From Bacteroidota bacterium (GTDB lineage Bacteria; Bacteroidota; Bacteroidia; Chitinophagales; Chitinophagaceae), in contig JAFDXG010000106.1 of NCBI GenBank assembly GCA_018268105.1, positions 1 through 35,995 of the forward strand: a stretch of 35,995 bases of DNA, in the 5' to 3' direction. The translations under genes were made by a program, and so were the position numbers. Every line of letters starts with the position of its first letter. Position 1 is the stretch's first letter. Under the pieces are notes generated by a model. The model had not been told where the DNA came from, ran no database searches, and was given only the letters and a program-made list of their open reading frames with translations. Below are positions 25,781 through 33,699 of this stretch, one piece after another.

Positions 25781-27061
25781 TCACGATCCGGAGCCAATTT
25801 TGGACGACAATTGATAAGCGGCTTTTGCAAGCTCCTCCCGGTGCATAGGATGTGCAATTTTCACAAGGGCTTCAGCACGCTCTTTTAAGTTTTTCCCATA
25901 AAGATGTGCTATACCAAATTCGGTAACAATATACTGGACATGTGCCCTGGTTGTCACCACACCGGCTCCCGGTTTTAAAGCAGCTACAATCTTGCTCTCC
26001 CCTTTACTGGTAACCGAAGGCATTGCAATTATGGGTTTACCTCCTTCTGACAATGATGCACCGCGCATAAAATCCATTTGACCGCCCACACCGGAATACA
26101 TTTTTGATCCAATAGAATCTGCACAAACCTGACCTGTTATATCTACTTCAATCGCACTGTTAATAGCAGTTACTTTAGGGTTTTGGCGAATGACATGCGT
26201 ATCGTTTACATACGCAATGTCTAACATTTCAATAAGAGGATTATCGTGCACAAAATCGTATAAACGTTTTGTACCCAGCAAAAAACTGGATACCACTTTA
26301 TGTTGTCTTTTCTTTTTCATTTCGCCGGTTATGACTCCAGATTCAATCAGGTCTATTACCCCATCGGAAAACATTTCGGTATGTATCCCTAACTTTTTGT
26401 GATTTCCCAGCATTGAAAGTACTGCATTTGGAATTTTACCTATTCCCATTTGCAAAGTTGCTGCATCTTCAATCAGCGAAGCCACATGTTCTGCAATCTT
26501 CAGCGTATCGGCATCCGGTTGTTCCACTTTTATTTCATGAAGACCGTAATCAACCTCCACCAGGGCATTTATACGGCTGATATGAATAAACCCACCGCCA
26601 TGCGTACGTGGCATATTAGGATTTACCTCTGCGATGATATACTTAGCACATTCCACAGCCGACAATGAAATATCAACAGATACACCCAGTGAGCAGAAAC
26701 CGTGCTGGTCGGGAGGAGATACCTGAATCAGTGCCCCATCCAGAGGTATAATCCGTTTTCTGAACAACGAAGGAATTTCGCTCAGAAATACAGGCATATA
26801 TTCAGCCCTGCCTGCTTGAACGGCTTTTCGCAGGTTACTTCCGATAAAAAAACAGTTGGTTTTAAAAGCGTCCTCATTGCCCGGCGCAGCATAAGATGCA
26901 TCTCCTTCGGTATGCATCTGGTATATACTTACGTTCCGTAACTCATGAGCTCTGCCGGAAAGCGCACATATGACCTGCTGGGGAGCTGCCGCTGCAGAAT
27001 GAATAAAAAGGTTGTCGCCAGATTTTACTAACCCAACGGCTTGTTCGGCTGTAGTGTACAT
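25781..27061 (-). CDS. Acetyl-CoA hydrolase / 4-hydroxybutyrate CoA-transferase family protein
   Basis: CoA-transferase of family I (AbfT/Cat1-type), which moves CoA between acyl-CoA and a carboxylic acid through a glutamyl-CoA thioester. In the 426 aa the catalytic glutamate is E229 in GIHTEMFSDGVIDL. GVGGQMDF (324-331) and EFGIAHLYGK (381-390) are the CoA-binding and C-terminal signatures, and the N-terminus (MYTTAEQAVGLVKSGDNLFI) matches the family start. It is probably cytosolic and acts in acetate or short-chain acid metabolism. The minus-strand -7 element TATCTTTG (27085-27092) lies 24 bases upstream. Acyl specificity cannot be read from the sequence. Confidence 0.92.
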   Translation of the reverse strand: MYTTAEQAVGLVKSGDNLFIHSAAAAPQQVICALSGRAHELRNVSIYQMHTEGDASYAAPGNEDAFKTNCFFIGSNLRKAVQAGRAEYMPVFLSEIPSLFRKRIIPLDGALIQVSPPDQHGFCSLGVSVDISLSAVECAKYIIAEVNPNMPRTHGGGFIHISRINALVEVDYGLHEIKVEQPDADTLKIAEHVASLIEDAATLQMGIGKIPNAVLSMLGNHKKLGIHTEMFSDGVIDLIESGVITGEMKKKRQHKVVSSFLLGTKRLYDFVHDNPLIEMLDIAYVNDTHVIRQNPKVTAINSAIEVDITGQVCADSIGSKMYSGVGGQMDFMRGASLSEGGKPIIAMPSVTSKGESKIVAALKPGAGVVTTRAHVQYIVTEFGIAHLYGKNLKERAEALVKIAHPMHREELAKAAYQLSSKIGSGS

Positions 27062-27084
27062 GGGAATTTATTTTTTGAAAAATA

Positions 27085-27092
27085 CAAAGATA
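27085..27092 (-). promoter_or_regulatory. -7 element (TATCTTTG) of the CoA-transferase gene
   Basis: Exact match to TAnnTTTG on the minus strand, 23 bases before the ATG at 27061. No TTG lies 19-21 bases upstream, so the promoter is only half supported. Confidence 0.4.
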
Positions 27093-27308
27093 TTTGAGTC
27101 CGCAAGATATTATCATTGCTTCAGAGCCCTGTTGATTAGTATTAATCTTATTAATGACCTTGCTCAGGAAGAAATTTTGGCTGCCATGTATTCTTTTATA
27201 TTTTTGACAGGCGTTAAATTTTTTCTCTGAACCATCTTCATTCCTCTATGTTTCTTACAATAACTAAAATTTCCCTCCTAAAATATTTACACTAAATTGT
27301 CTGAAAAA

Positions 27309-27959
27309 ATGCAAAATTTTTCTTCGTTCTTAAAAATTTGGTTTCCTATGAGTATTGCCTTATTAGGATGGTTTGCTCTAATTATTCAATTTTACATTAA
27401 CATTACCAGTGGTGTAGCAAATATTACAGAGCTGGTAACAAGATATTTCAGTTTTTTTACCATCCTTACTAATTTACTTGTTGCTATTTGCTGTACCTGC
27501 ATAGTATTTATCCCGCAAAAAAGATTAGGCATTTTCTTTTTAAAACCCCAGACCCTTACTGCCATTACGGTGTATATCCTGATAGTAGGTATAATCTATA
27601 ATATTATTCTCCGCTTTTTGTGGCAACCTGCAGGAATACAAAAGTTAGTGGATGAACTTTTACATTCAGTTATTCCTGTCCTGTTTCTGTTGTACTGGTG
27701 GTTTGCCGTAAACAAAAGGGATCTAAAATGGAAACAGATTTTACCCTGGCTCATATATCCATTAGTGTACCTGATATATATACTTATCCGGGGAAGTTAC
27801 TCTGGTTTCTATCCTTATCCTTTTGTGAATGTGAAAGAACATGGAATGGTTAGTGTAATACAGAACAGTATTGGCATCACTTTAGCATTTATTTTTGTGG
27901 GGATAATTTTGATTGCAGCAGGCAAGTGGCAATACGCTATTAAATATAAGAAACCTTGA
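27309..27959 (+). CDS. Pr6Pr family integral membrane protein
   Basis: A 216-aa polytopic membrane protein with six hydrophobic segments. It matches the Pr6Pr (FAR-17a/AIG1-like) family by the TRYFSFFTILTNLLVA segment near residue 45, the LLHSVIPVLFLLYWWFAV helix and LIYPLVYLIYILIRGSYSGF followed by YPYPFVNV. The start is the ATG at 27309; a TTG at 27297 would add four residues. The bacterial role is unknown; the name comes from six-transmembrane family membership, and eukaryotic relatives act on lipids. It stands alone, 64 bases upstream of the tube protein gene in the same direction. Confidence 0.88.
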   Translation: MQNFSSFLKIWFPMSIALLGWFALIIQFYINITSGVANITELVTRYFSFFTILTNLLVAICCTCIVFIPQKRLGIFFLKPQTLTAITVYILIVGIIYNIILRFLWQPAGIQKLVDELLHSVIPVLFLLYWWFAVNKRDLKWKQILPWLIYPLVYLIYILIRGSYSGFYPYPFVNVKEHGMVSVIQNSIGITLAFIFVGIILIAAGKWQYAIKYKKP

Positions 27960-28023
27960 TTATCTTCATAGGGCTATGCTGTTACGCATTCGCCAATATT
28001 TTAAATGCTTAATTTATTTTCTT

Positions 28024-28455
28024 ATGGGAAAATATCCTTTACCGGTCAGCCATTTCCTGGTAGAATGGGGTGGTAGTTCAATAGGGTTTACTGAAGTTAC
28101 GGGATTATATCAGGAAGTTGAAATAATTGAATATCGTGAAGGCAGTTCTCCGGTGCATTCTTCTACACACATGCCCGGACAAATAAAATATGGCATAGTA
28201 AAGTTGTCCCGCGGCATTACAAAAGGAGATAATGACTTCTTCAATTGGATCAATACCGTCAATCTTAATCAGGTGGAACGAAGGGATGTAATAATAAAAC
28301 TTCTCAACGAAGCACATGAACCTGTGAGGATTTGGAGACTTAAAAATGCATGGCCATGTAAGGTTTCAGCTTCTGACCTTAAAGCCGGAGCCAGTGAAGT
28401 AGCAATAGAAAGTATTGAGCTGGTACATGATGGACTGGTTATTGAAACTACTTAA
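28024..28455 (+). CDS. Contractile-injection-system inner tube protein (phage T4 gp19 family)
   Basis: Tail-tube protein of the gp19/Hcp-like beta-barrel family that polymerises into the inner tube of contractile injection systems (eCIS, T4-type tails). The 143 aa carry family features: an N-terminal HFLVEWGGSSIGFTEVTGL, IEYREGSSP, MPGQIKYGIVKLSRG, FFNWINTV, ERRDVIIKLLNE and VSASDLKAGASEVAIESIEL. The start ATG at 28024 begins exactly at the family N-terminus; the frame is open further upstream but overlaps the previous gene. No sheath, baseplate, spike, AAA+ ATPase or second tube gene is in the window, so it is an orphan copy here. Confidence 0.92.
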   Translation: MGKYPLPVSHFLVEWGGSSIGFTEVTGLYQEVEIIEYREGSSPVHSSTHMPGQIKYGIVKLSRGITKGDNDFFNWINTVNLNQVERRDVIIKLLNEAHEPVRIWRLKNAWPCKVSASDLKAGASEVAIESIELVHDGLVIETT

Positions 28456-28471
28456 AACAATAACCCGGTAA

Positions 28472-28912
28472 TTAATGAACATCGTTTAATATTGCAGCAT
28501 TATTTTTCACTGATTTCTTAGCCACAGGTGCCGGACTATGCGGTGAGGTAAAAAGTCCATTATTAGTTGAATAATTCTTAACCGAAATCGGGATATTTTT
28601 AGCCATTTCCGTAGCCTGCTGTAAAATAGCATCTTTCTGCTTTCTCAGTAAAGGACTAATATGTGATTTACTCCATAAAAAAATTTGACTAAGCCTGTGT
28701 CCTGTAGTCAACAACATTTGAAATGGCAGGGGTACGGGTATTTTACGCCTCATTTCCATAGGCGATCTACTCTTAACAGCAAGATTGAGCACCTCAATTT
28801 TTACTTTTCCACGAGGTAAACGCCTGGCATAATAAGCAGAAATACACTCTCCTGTTTCTGTATTAAAATACCTGTATACCTGACAACTTGCAGAATATGT
28901 TTTCTTTGGCAT
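28472..28912 (-). CDS. Hypothetical protein with a basic central region
   Basis: A 146-aa protein that I do not recognise. It has no signal peptide or membrane helix. It opens MPKKTYSASCQVYRYFNTET; the middle is strongly basic (RRLPRGKVK, KSRSPMEMRRK), and the C-terminal third is Ser/Asn/Ala-rich and probably disordered. It could bind nucleic acid, an inference from charge only. It is convergent with the tube protein gene, the stops 16 bases apart. Its start region is preceded by tandem 19-base repeats that look like operator sites and by a weak -7 element (TCATTTTG, minus strand, 28926-28933). Confidence 0.6.
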   Translation of the reverse strand: MPKKTYSASCQVYRYFNTETGECISAYYARRLPRGKVKIEVLNLAVKSRSPMEMRRKIPVPLPFQMLLTTGHRLSQIFLWSKSHISPLLRKQKDAILQQATEMAKNIPISVKNYSTNNGLFTSPHSPAPVAKKSVKNNAAILNDVH

Positions 28913-28943
28913 AGCAGAAAAAATTCAAAATGATAAAATATTA

Positions 28944-28981
28944 AACCGTATAATTACGAAATAACCGTATAAATACGAAAT
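28944..28981. repeat. Two tandem 19-bp repeats with CGTA-N4-TACG dyads
   Basis: Copies at 28944-28962 and 28963-28981 differ at a single base (position 11). Each contains a CGTA-N4-TACG inverted repeat, so two dyads lie 19 bases apart, almost two helical turns. They sit about 30-70 bases upstream of the minus-strand gene starting at 28912 and overlap its expected -33 region, as expected for a regulator bound to a double site. Confidence 0.55.
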
Positions 28982-29128
28982 AAAAAAGTAATATTTATTT
29001 CAACTATTCAATAAAATATATCCACATCAATTAAAAAAGTTACCGTTTCCGGTTGGTTTCACCCGCGAATGCACAATAAGAAATGCATAATTTACAGTTG
29101 TTTAAACACAACAGGATAATTTCAATGC

Positions 29129-29161
29129 TTTGATTTTAAAAATCTAATTCCATTAATTTAG
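29129..29161 (+). promoter_or_regulatory. Promoter of the membrane metal-dependent hydrolase gene
   Basis: TTTG (29129-29132), 21 bases, then TAATTTAG (29154-29161), one mismatch from TAnnTTTG. The ATG is at 29174, giving a very short leader. Confidence 0.5.
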
Positions 29162-29173
29162 CAACTGTATTTC

Positions 29174-30181
29174 ATGGATTCCTTAACTCATATCGTTCTT
29201 GGAGCATGTATAGGTGAAGCACTGGCAGGCAAATACCTGGGCAGGAAAGCCATGTTGCTTGGCATCATCGGACAAAGTATTCCCGATATAGATTTTATCT
29301 CAGGGATATGGCTCAAGGGAATAGATCAAATTATGGCGCACCGGGCCTTTACTCATTCTATATTGTTTGCAGTTATTGTTTCCCTGCTGCTGTCGTGGAT
29401 ATCTGCAAGAATGCTACATCTGCACAACCTTCGGTTAAGAAAATATATACTCCTCTTTTCGGTTAATATTTTCGTCCATATTTTTATTGATACATTTAAT
29501 GCCTATGGAACTGCTATACTATCGCCTTTTAGCACCACCAGATATTCTTTCAATACCCTGTTTGTAGCCGACCCCCTTTTTTCTTTCGGTCCATTTGTAG
29601 CCACTTTATGGCTACTGTTTGCAAAACAAAGAGCGACAAAAAACGTCATAGTTGCCCTATCCGGAATTGCACTGAGTTCACTTTATATCGGCTACGCAGT
29701 TTATAATAAGACTATAGCAGACAGTGCGTTGGAACATACCCTGGCAGAAAAGCATATTCCTTCTTCCGGATATATCAGTACTCCTACCCTGTTCAACTCA
29801 TGGCTTTGGTTTATAGTAGTAAAACAACAACAGGGATACCAGGTAGGATACCGGTCTATATTTGACAAGCAGGAAAATGTAGTATTACATTATATACCCC
29901 GAAATGATTCTTTGCTCCGGCAGGCCCCTGATCAACAAGTTGTACAGGACTTAATTAAGTTCTCCAATAATTATTATACCGTAGAAAAATGGCATGACAC
30001 GCTAACTCTAAATATACTACGTTTTGGACAGATTGGCTGGCAGGATTCTTCTACTCGTTTTGCATTCTATTACTTTCTCAATCAACCTGATGGCAATATT
30101 ATGATCACTCAAAGAGGCCGTTTTAAGGAAATGGATACAAAAAATATCTCCCGTTTTATACGCCGTATCCAGGGGTATTAA
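29174..30181 (+). CDS. Membrane-bound metal-dependent hydrolase (YdjM/DUF457-like)
   Basis: Inner-membrane protein of the YdjM/YbcI (LexA-regulated) metal-dependent hydrolase family. In the 335 aa the family's His/Asp pattern is present: H6 in SLTHIVLG, D38 and D40 in SIPDIDF, H56 and H61 in AHRAFTHSILF, and H102/D106 in FVHIFIDTFNAYG. About four to five membrane helices occupy residues 5-170, followed by a soluble C-terminal part of about 160 residues. It stands alone with its own promoter. The physiological substrate of the family is unknown; phospholipid hydrolysis has been suggested for relatives. Confidence 0.88.
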   Translation: MDSLTHIVLGACIGEALAGKYLGRKAMLLGIIGQSIPDIDFISGIWLKGIDQIMAHRAFTHSILFAVIVSLLLSWISARMLHLHNLRLRKYILLFSVNIFVHIFIDTFNAYGTAILSPFSTTRYSFNTLFVADPLFSFGPFVATLWLLFAKQRATKNVIVALSGIALSSLYIGYAVYNKTIADSALEHTLAEKHIPSSGYISTPTLFNSWLWFIVVKQQQGYQVGYRSIFDKQENVVLHYIPRNDSLLRQAPDQQVVQDLIKFSNNYYTVEKWHDTLTLNILRFGQIGWQDSSTRFAFYYFLNQPDGNIMITQRGRFKEMDTKNISRFIRRIQGY

Positions 30182-30619
30182 GTTGCCTAACAGGGAATAA
30201 CCTCAGTTTATAATACATCGATGCACAAACATTGAATTACAAAGATGTGCTGAAGAAAAAATGAATACATGAAAACTTTGTTGTTTCGATTTTGCACCTT
30301 ACCTTTATCGCTCGAGAGGTTAGTATATAATATTATCAGTTTGGAAAACCAGAACATATTCAAATTTCCTGTCCTTGAATCACCATCAACCTCCTATCAC
30401 CTAATTCTATATCCCAACTCCGATTGTTTGCAACCGATTGATGACATAGTTGAGTTTAATTAGATTAATTGGCAAACAAACGACAGGGTTTTTAAAAAAC
30501 CATTTAGCGTTATCAAATTACTGTTGCAGGGAGCATTTATTTTTTAACCTGTAAATGTATATGTATTCCGTTAACCCAATTTAAAAAATAAATAACAGGC
30601 TAAAATAATCTGACACCAC
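30182..30619. other. 438-base non-coding stretch before the antiterminator gene
   Basis: No convincing gene is seen. A 64-codon open frame at 30269-30463 lacks a recognisable protein pattern. A perfect dyad GGTTTTT-A-AAAAACC lies at 30487-30501, about 120 bases before the UpxY start. I could not place a full promoter, so the mRNA leader of the antiterminator may be long. Confidence 0.4.
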
Positions 30620-31180
30620 ATGAACAATTTTACAAACAATCAATGGCATATTATTTATGTAAGAGAAAAATGGGAAAAAAAGACTGCAGTTTATCTTCAA
30701 AAAAAAGGTATTGAGTTTTTTTGTCCGGTTTTAAAGCCAGAACGTAATGTACACCATGTAAAATCCGGCACAAATGAGACTGTGTTAGCCGGTTATATTT
30801 TTGTAAAACTCAATACTGATGAGTTGAAGAATATTAAATCTACTCCTGGTGTACTGAATATTATATATTGGTTGGACAAACCTGTATCCATCCGTAATGA
30901 AGACATGAATGCGCTTCAAAAGTTTTTCAATAGTCATTCTGTTTTAAAGACAGAGAACATTAAGGTTAATTTTGAAGCACATACAACAGTCACCAATATA
31001 CTTCGTGATAACCGTAGTACAAATTCCGATAAATTAGTTTCTTATACTTCTATTTTAAAATTTCCCGCAATTGGTTATGCTTTTATTGCAGAGGACATAA
31101 AGGTTGATATTAAAATGTACTCCCAGCCGGAAATTAAAAAACCAGCACCAACCAAAATTTTAGCAGAAATAAACAGATAA
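30620..31180 (+). CDS. UpxY/RfaH-like NusG-family transcription antiterminator
   Basis: Specialised NusG paralogue that binds elongating RNA polymerase and lets it read through long operons; in Bacteroidota UpxY proteins act on capsule and exopolysaccharide loci. The 186 aa have an NGN domain (about 8-100) opening with QWHIIYVREKWEKKTAVYL, with the AGYIFVKL strand and STPGVLNIIYW. A less conserved C-terminal KOW-like part (from about 110) contains YTSILKFPAIGYAF. It is shorter and more divergent than housekeeping NusG. Unlike typical UpxY genes it is followed by its own terminator, not a polysaccharide operon, so it probably acts in trans or as a local orphan. Confidence 0.85.
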   Translation: MNNFTNNQWHIIYVREKWEKKTAVYLQKKGIEFFCPVLKPERNVHHVKSGTNETVLAGYIFVKLNTDELKNIKSTPGVLNIIYWLDKPVSIRNEDMNALQKFFNSHSVLKTENIKVNFEAHTTVTNILRDNRSTNSDKLVSYTSILKFPAIGYAFIAEDIKVDIKMYSQPEIKKPAPTKILAEINR

Positions 31181-31186
31181 ATAATT

Positions 31187-31211
31187 ATCCGGCAAATGCC
31201 GGATTTTTTTT
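31187..31211 (+). terminator. Intrinsic terminator of the antiterminator gene
   Basis: ATCCGGC-AAAT-GCCGGAT stem (7 bp) followed directly by a run of eight T residues, six bases after the stop codon of the UpxY-type gene. Its strength implies a monocistronic transcript. Confidence 0.85.
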
Positions 31212-31261
31212 ACTATTCAAGAGGTTACTCATCGCCGGGGCATTTATTTGACTAAGTCCAC

Positions 31262-31292
31262 AAAAAAAGCTACTCCTAAAAAAGCAGCTTTT
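31262..31292 (-). terminator. Intrinsic terminator of the phosphohexomutase transcript
   Basis: On the minus strand a 10-bp stem (AAAAGCTGCT / AGTAGCTTTT, one wobble) ends in a run of seven T residues, starting 21 bases after the stop codon of the mutase gene. Confidence 0.75.
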
Positions 31293-31313
31293 ATAAAATT
31301 CAGATAAACAAAA

Positions 31314-33041
31314 CTATTTGAGTTTCATATCAGCAATTATTGCCTGTATACGTTTGTCCAGTTCAGCAGCCACTTTATCATAATCTTCAGCACCGGGCAA
31401 ATTGGTATTTACACTAAAGTAAAATTTGATCTTAGGTTCAGTACCTGAAGGGCGGGCAGATATTTTGGTACCGTCTTCCAATATAAATTGTAATACGTTT
31501 GATTTGGGTAGTTTAATCTCCCACTCTTCCCCTGTAATCAGGTTTTTACCCTTGCGCAGTTCATAGTCGAGCAATTGCGCCACTTTAGAACCATTGATCA
31601 CAACTGGCGTATTAACGCGGTAAGACTGCATCATTTCTGCAATTTCCTCCTGGCCGCGCATACCTTTCTTGGTTATAGAAATGAGGCTTTCTTTATAAAA
31701 GCCGTATTGAACATACAGTTCAACCAGTTTCTCGAAAAGGCTCTTACCCTTATCTTTTTCAAAAGCCGCCATTTCGCAGAGGATAGCAACGGCACTAACT
31801 GCATCTTTATCCCTAAGGTTGGGACCAACAAGTAAGCCATAACTTTCCTCACCACCGATAATATAATCTTCTTTCCCTTCTTTTTCCTTTATCAGTTCTG
31901 CAATCCATTTGAACCCGGTCAAAACATTGTAACATTTCACTGCGTTTGCTGCGGCAAACTTGTCAATCATGTCAGTGGTAACAATAGTTTTTACCACCAT
32001 ATCATTCGGCTTTGCAATCCCTTTCGACTTTCGGGCTTCAATCAGGTAACTAAAGGCAAGGGCAGCGGTTTGATTTCCATTCACCAGCATCCATTTGCCC
32101 TTATTGTCTTTAACGGCAATACCTACCCTGTCTGCGTCAGGATCAGTGCCCAGCAGGATATCTGCATCCATCGCTTCTGCCTTTTTGAGACCAATACTCA
32201 TCGCTTCACTTTCTTCGGGATTAGGATATACCACTGTAGGAAAATTACCATCAGGTTTTGACTGCTCATCTACTATGGTTACATTTTCAAAACCATATCG
32301 TTTCAACAGTTCCGGTACCAGCATTATGCCTGTACCATGAATGGGTGTATATACAATTTTTAAGTTTTTCTGACGTTTGATGACATCCGGGTAAACACTT
32401 AATTCTTTGGCCATAGTGAGATAGGCGTCATCCAGCTCCTTCCCGATGATGGTAATATTTTTTTCACCTCCGCTCCATTTCACTTCATCAACAGAACCTA
32501 TTTTATCCACTTCTGCAATCACATTTTTATCATGCGGCGGCACCAGTTGTCCACCATCATTCCAATATGCTTTATACCCATTATATTCTTTGGGATTGTG
32601 TGAAGCGGTACATACCACCCCACCCTGACAACCCAGATGCCTTATTGCAAATGATAGTTCGGGTGTCGGACGAAGCGATTCAAACAAAAAAACTTTAATA
32701 TCATTGGCAGCCATCACATTGGCCGTAATCTCAGCAAACTGCCGGCTGTTATTTCGGCTGTCATGCGCTATTGCCACACTAATATTTCCCGAAGGGTAAG
32801 TTTTATTTAGATAATTGGCATATCCCTGGGTAGCCATTCCCACCGTATATTTATTAATACGATTAGTACCTACTCCCATAATACCCCTAAGCCCGCCGGT
32901 ACCAAATTCAAGATTCCGGTAAAACGCATCAGGAAGATCATCAGGATTTTCAGACTGAATTCTTTTTATTTCATTCTTAGTGGCTTCATCAAATGAACCA
33001 TTGAGCCATGCATTTACGCGCTGTGTAATGTTGGTATCCAT
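31314..33041 (-). CDS. Phosphoglucomutase/phosphomannomutase (alpha-D-phosphohexomutase)
   Basis: Cytosolic enzyme interconverting hexose 1- and 6-phosphates through a phosphoserine intermediate. The 575 aa show all four domain signatures: the phosphoserine loop VCTASHNPKEYNG (Ser147), the metal-binding loop GTDPDADRVG (D300, D302, D304), the sugar-binding loop GGEESYG (about 397-403) and the phosphate loop RPSGTEPKIKFY near the end. The size fits the long PgcA/Pgm2-type rather than the ~460-aa ManB/AlgC type. It follows the phosphoribosyltransferase gene by 76 bases on the same strand and has its own terminator. Glucose versus mannose specificity is not decided. Confidence 0.93.
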   Translation of the reverse strand: MDTNITQRVNAWLNGSFDEATKNEIKRIQSENPDDLPDAFYRNLEFGTGGLRGIMGVGTNRINKYTVGMATQGYANYLNKTYPSGNISVAIAHDSRNNSRQFAEITANVMAANDIKVFLFESLRPTPELSFAIRHLGCQGGVVCTASHNPKEYNGYKAYWNDGGQLVPPHDKNVIAEVDKIGSVDEVKWSGGEKNITIIGKELDDAYLTMAKELSVYPDVIKRQKNLKIVYTPIHGTGIMLVPELLKRYGFENVTIVDEQSKPDGNFPTVVYPNPEESEAMSIGLKKAEAMDADILLGTDPDADRVGIAVKDNKGKWMLVNGNQTAALAFSYLIEARKSKGIAKPNDMVVKTIVTTDMIDKFAAANAVKCYNVLTGFKWIAELIKEKEGKEDYIIGGEESYGLLVGPNLRDKDAVSAVAILCEMAAFEKDKGKSLFEKLVELYVQYGFYKESLISITKKGMRGQEEIAEMMQSYRVNTPVVINGSKVAQLLDYELRKGKNLITGEEWEIKLPKSNVLQFILEDGTKISARPSGTEPKIKFYFSVNTNLPGAEDYDKVAAELDKRIQAIIADMKLK

Positions 33042-33117
33042 AATATAAAAACATTAGAGTTTTAAAACCTGGAAATATTATTTAACCGAATATCGTAGAA
33101 TTTGAGAATATTAGCAA

Positions 33118-33612
33118 CTATTCCAGCCATGCCCCGGTAACAATTTCTCCGGTTACTTCCACAAAAATATGATCCTGGAGGGTAGTTGCCAGTGCAAAAC
33201 CTATATAATCGGTATGCACAGGAAATGTTTTGTGTGTTCTGTCTACCAATGCAAGGGTTTGAATTTTTTTTGGCTGATTCTTCAAAAAGGGCTGCAGGGC
33301 ATATAACATAGTTTTACCGCTATTAGCCACATCATCCACAACAATAATTACAGCACCATCAAAATTTTCGGTTTGGCTGAGGGTAATTTTTCCGGGGAAA
33401 CGTTTATCGTCCACTTCTATCTCCATTACTGACGTCTCACCCCTGAATACATCCTGCAGCAACTGTTTAAGTTTCTTTGCAATCACCACTCCATTTTCCC
33501 TGATACCGGCTAATATCAGCTTTTCCTCTCCTACATTTTGTTCCGCAATTTCATAAGCCATTCGCTGAAGCTTTTTTGCAATCTGATCTTGTGAAAGTAT
33601 ATAATTTTTCAT
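33118..33612 (-). CDS. PyrR-like type I phosphoribosyltransferase
   Basis: Cytosolic protein of the PRTase fold. The PRPP-binding loop is VVDDVANSGKTM (91-102), preceded by the usual hydrophobic strand (GAVIIV). An N-terminal segment AGIRENGVVIAKKLK corresponds to the PyrR/hypoxanthine PRTase hood region. Length 164 aa is normal. It probably salvages a pyrimidine or purine base; a regulatory PyrR role is possible, but no pyr genes are near. It is transcribed from a good promoter 20 bases upstream and may run on into the mutase gene. Confidence 0.88.
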   Translation of the reverse strand: MKNYILSQDQIAKKLQRMAYEIAEQNVGEEKLILAGIRENGVVIAKKLKQLLQDVFRGETSVMEIEVDDKRFPGKITLSQTENFDGAVIIVVDDVANSGKTMLYALQPFLKNQPKKIQTLALVDRTHKTFPVHTDYIGFALATTLQDHIFVEVTGEIVTGAWLE

Positions 33613-33631
33613 CTCAGGAAATTAATCGCTT

Positions 33632-33662
33632 CAAAACTAAGCGGTATTAGTCAATTAAACAA
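33632..33662 (-). promoter_or_regulatory. Promoter of the phosphoribosyltransferase gene
   Basis: On the minus strand TTG (33660-33662), 20 bases, then TAGTTTTG (33632-33639), an exact match to the Bacteroidota pattern. It lies in the divergent gap shared with the Fe-S oxidoreductase gene, whose own -7-like TATCTTTA is at 33679-33686 (+). Confidence 0.65.
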
Positions 33663-33699
33663 TTCGTACTAAACATCTTATCTTTAGCGTTACAACCAC

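Noticed and set aside
27012..27230. 72-codon plus-strand frame over the CoA-transferase start
   Set aside because: Overlaps a well-supported gene and its promoter on the other strand; no protein features.
30269..30463. 64-codon open frame upstream of the antiterminator gene
   Set aside because: No recognisable domain, no promoter, and composition not protein-like.
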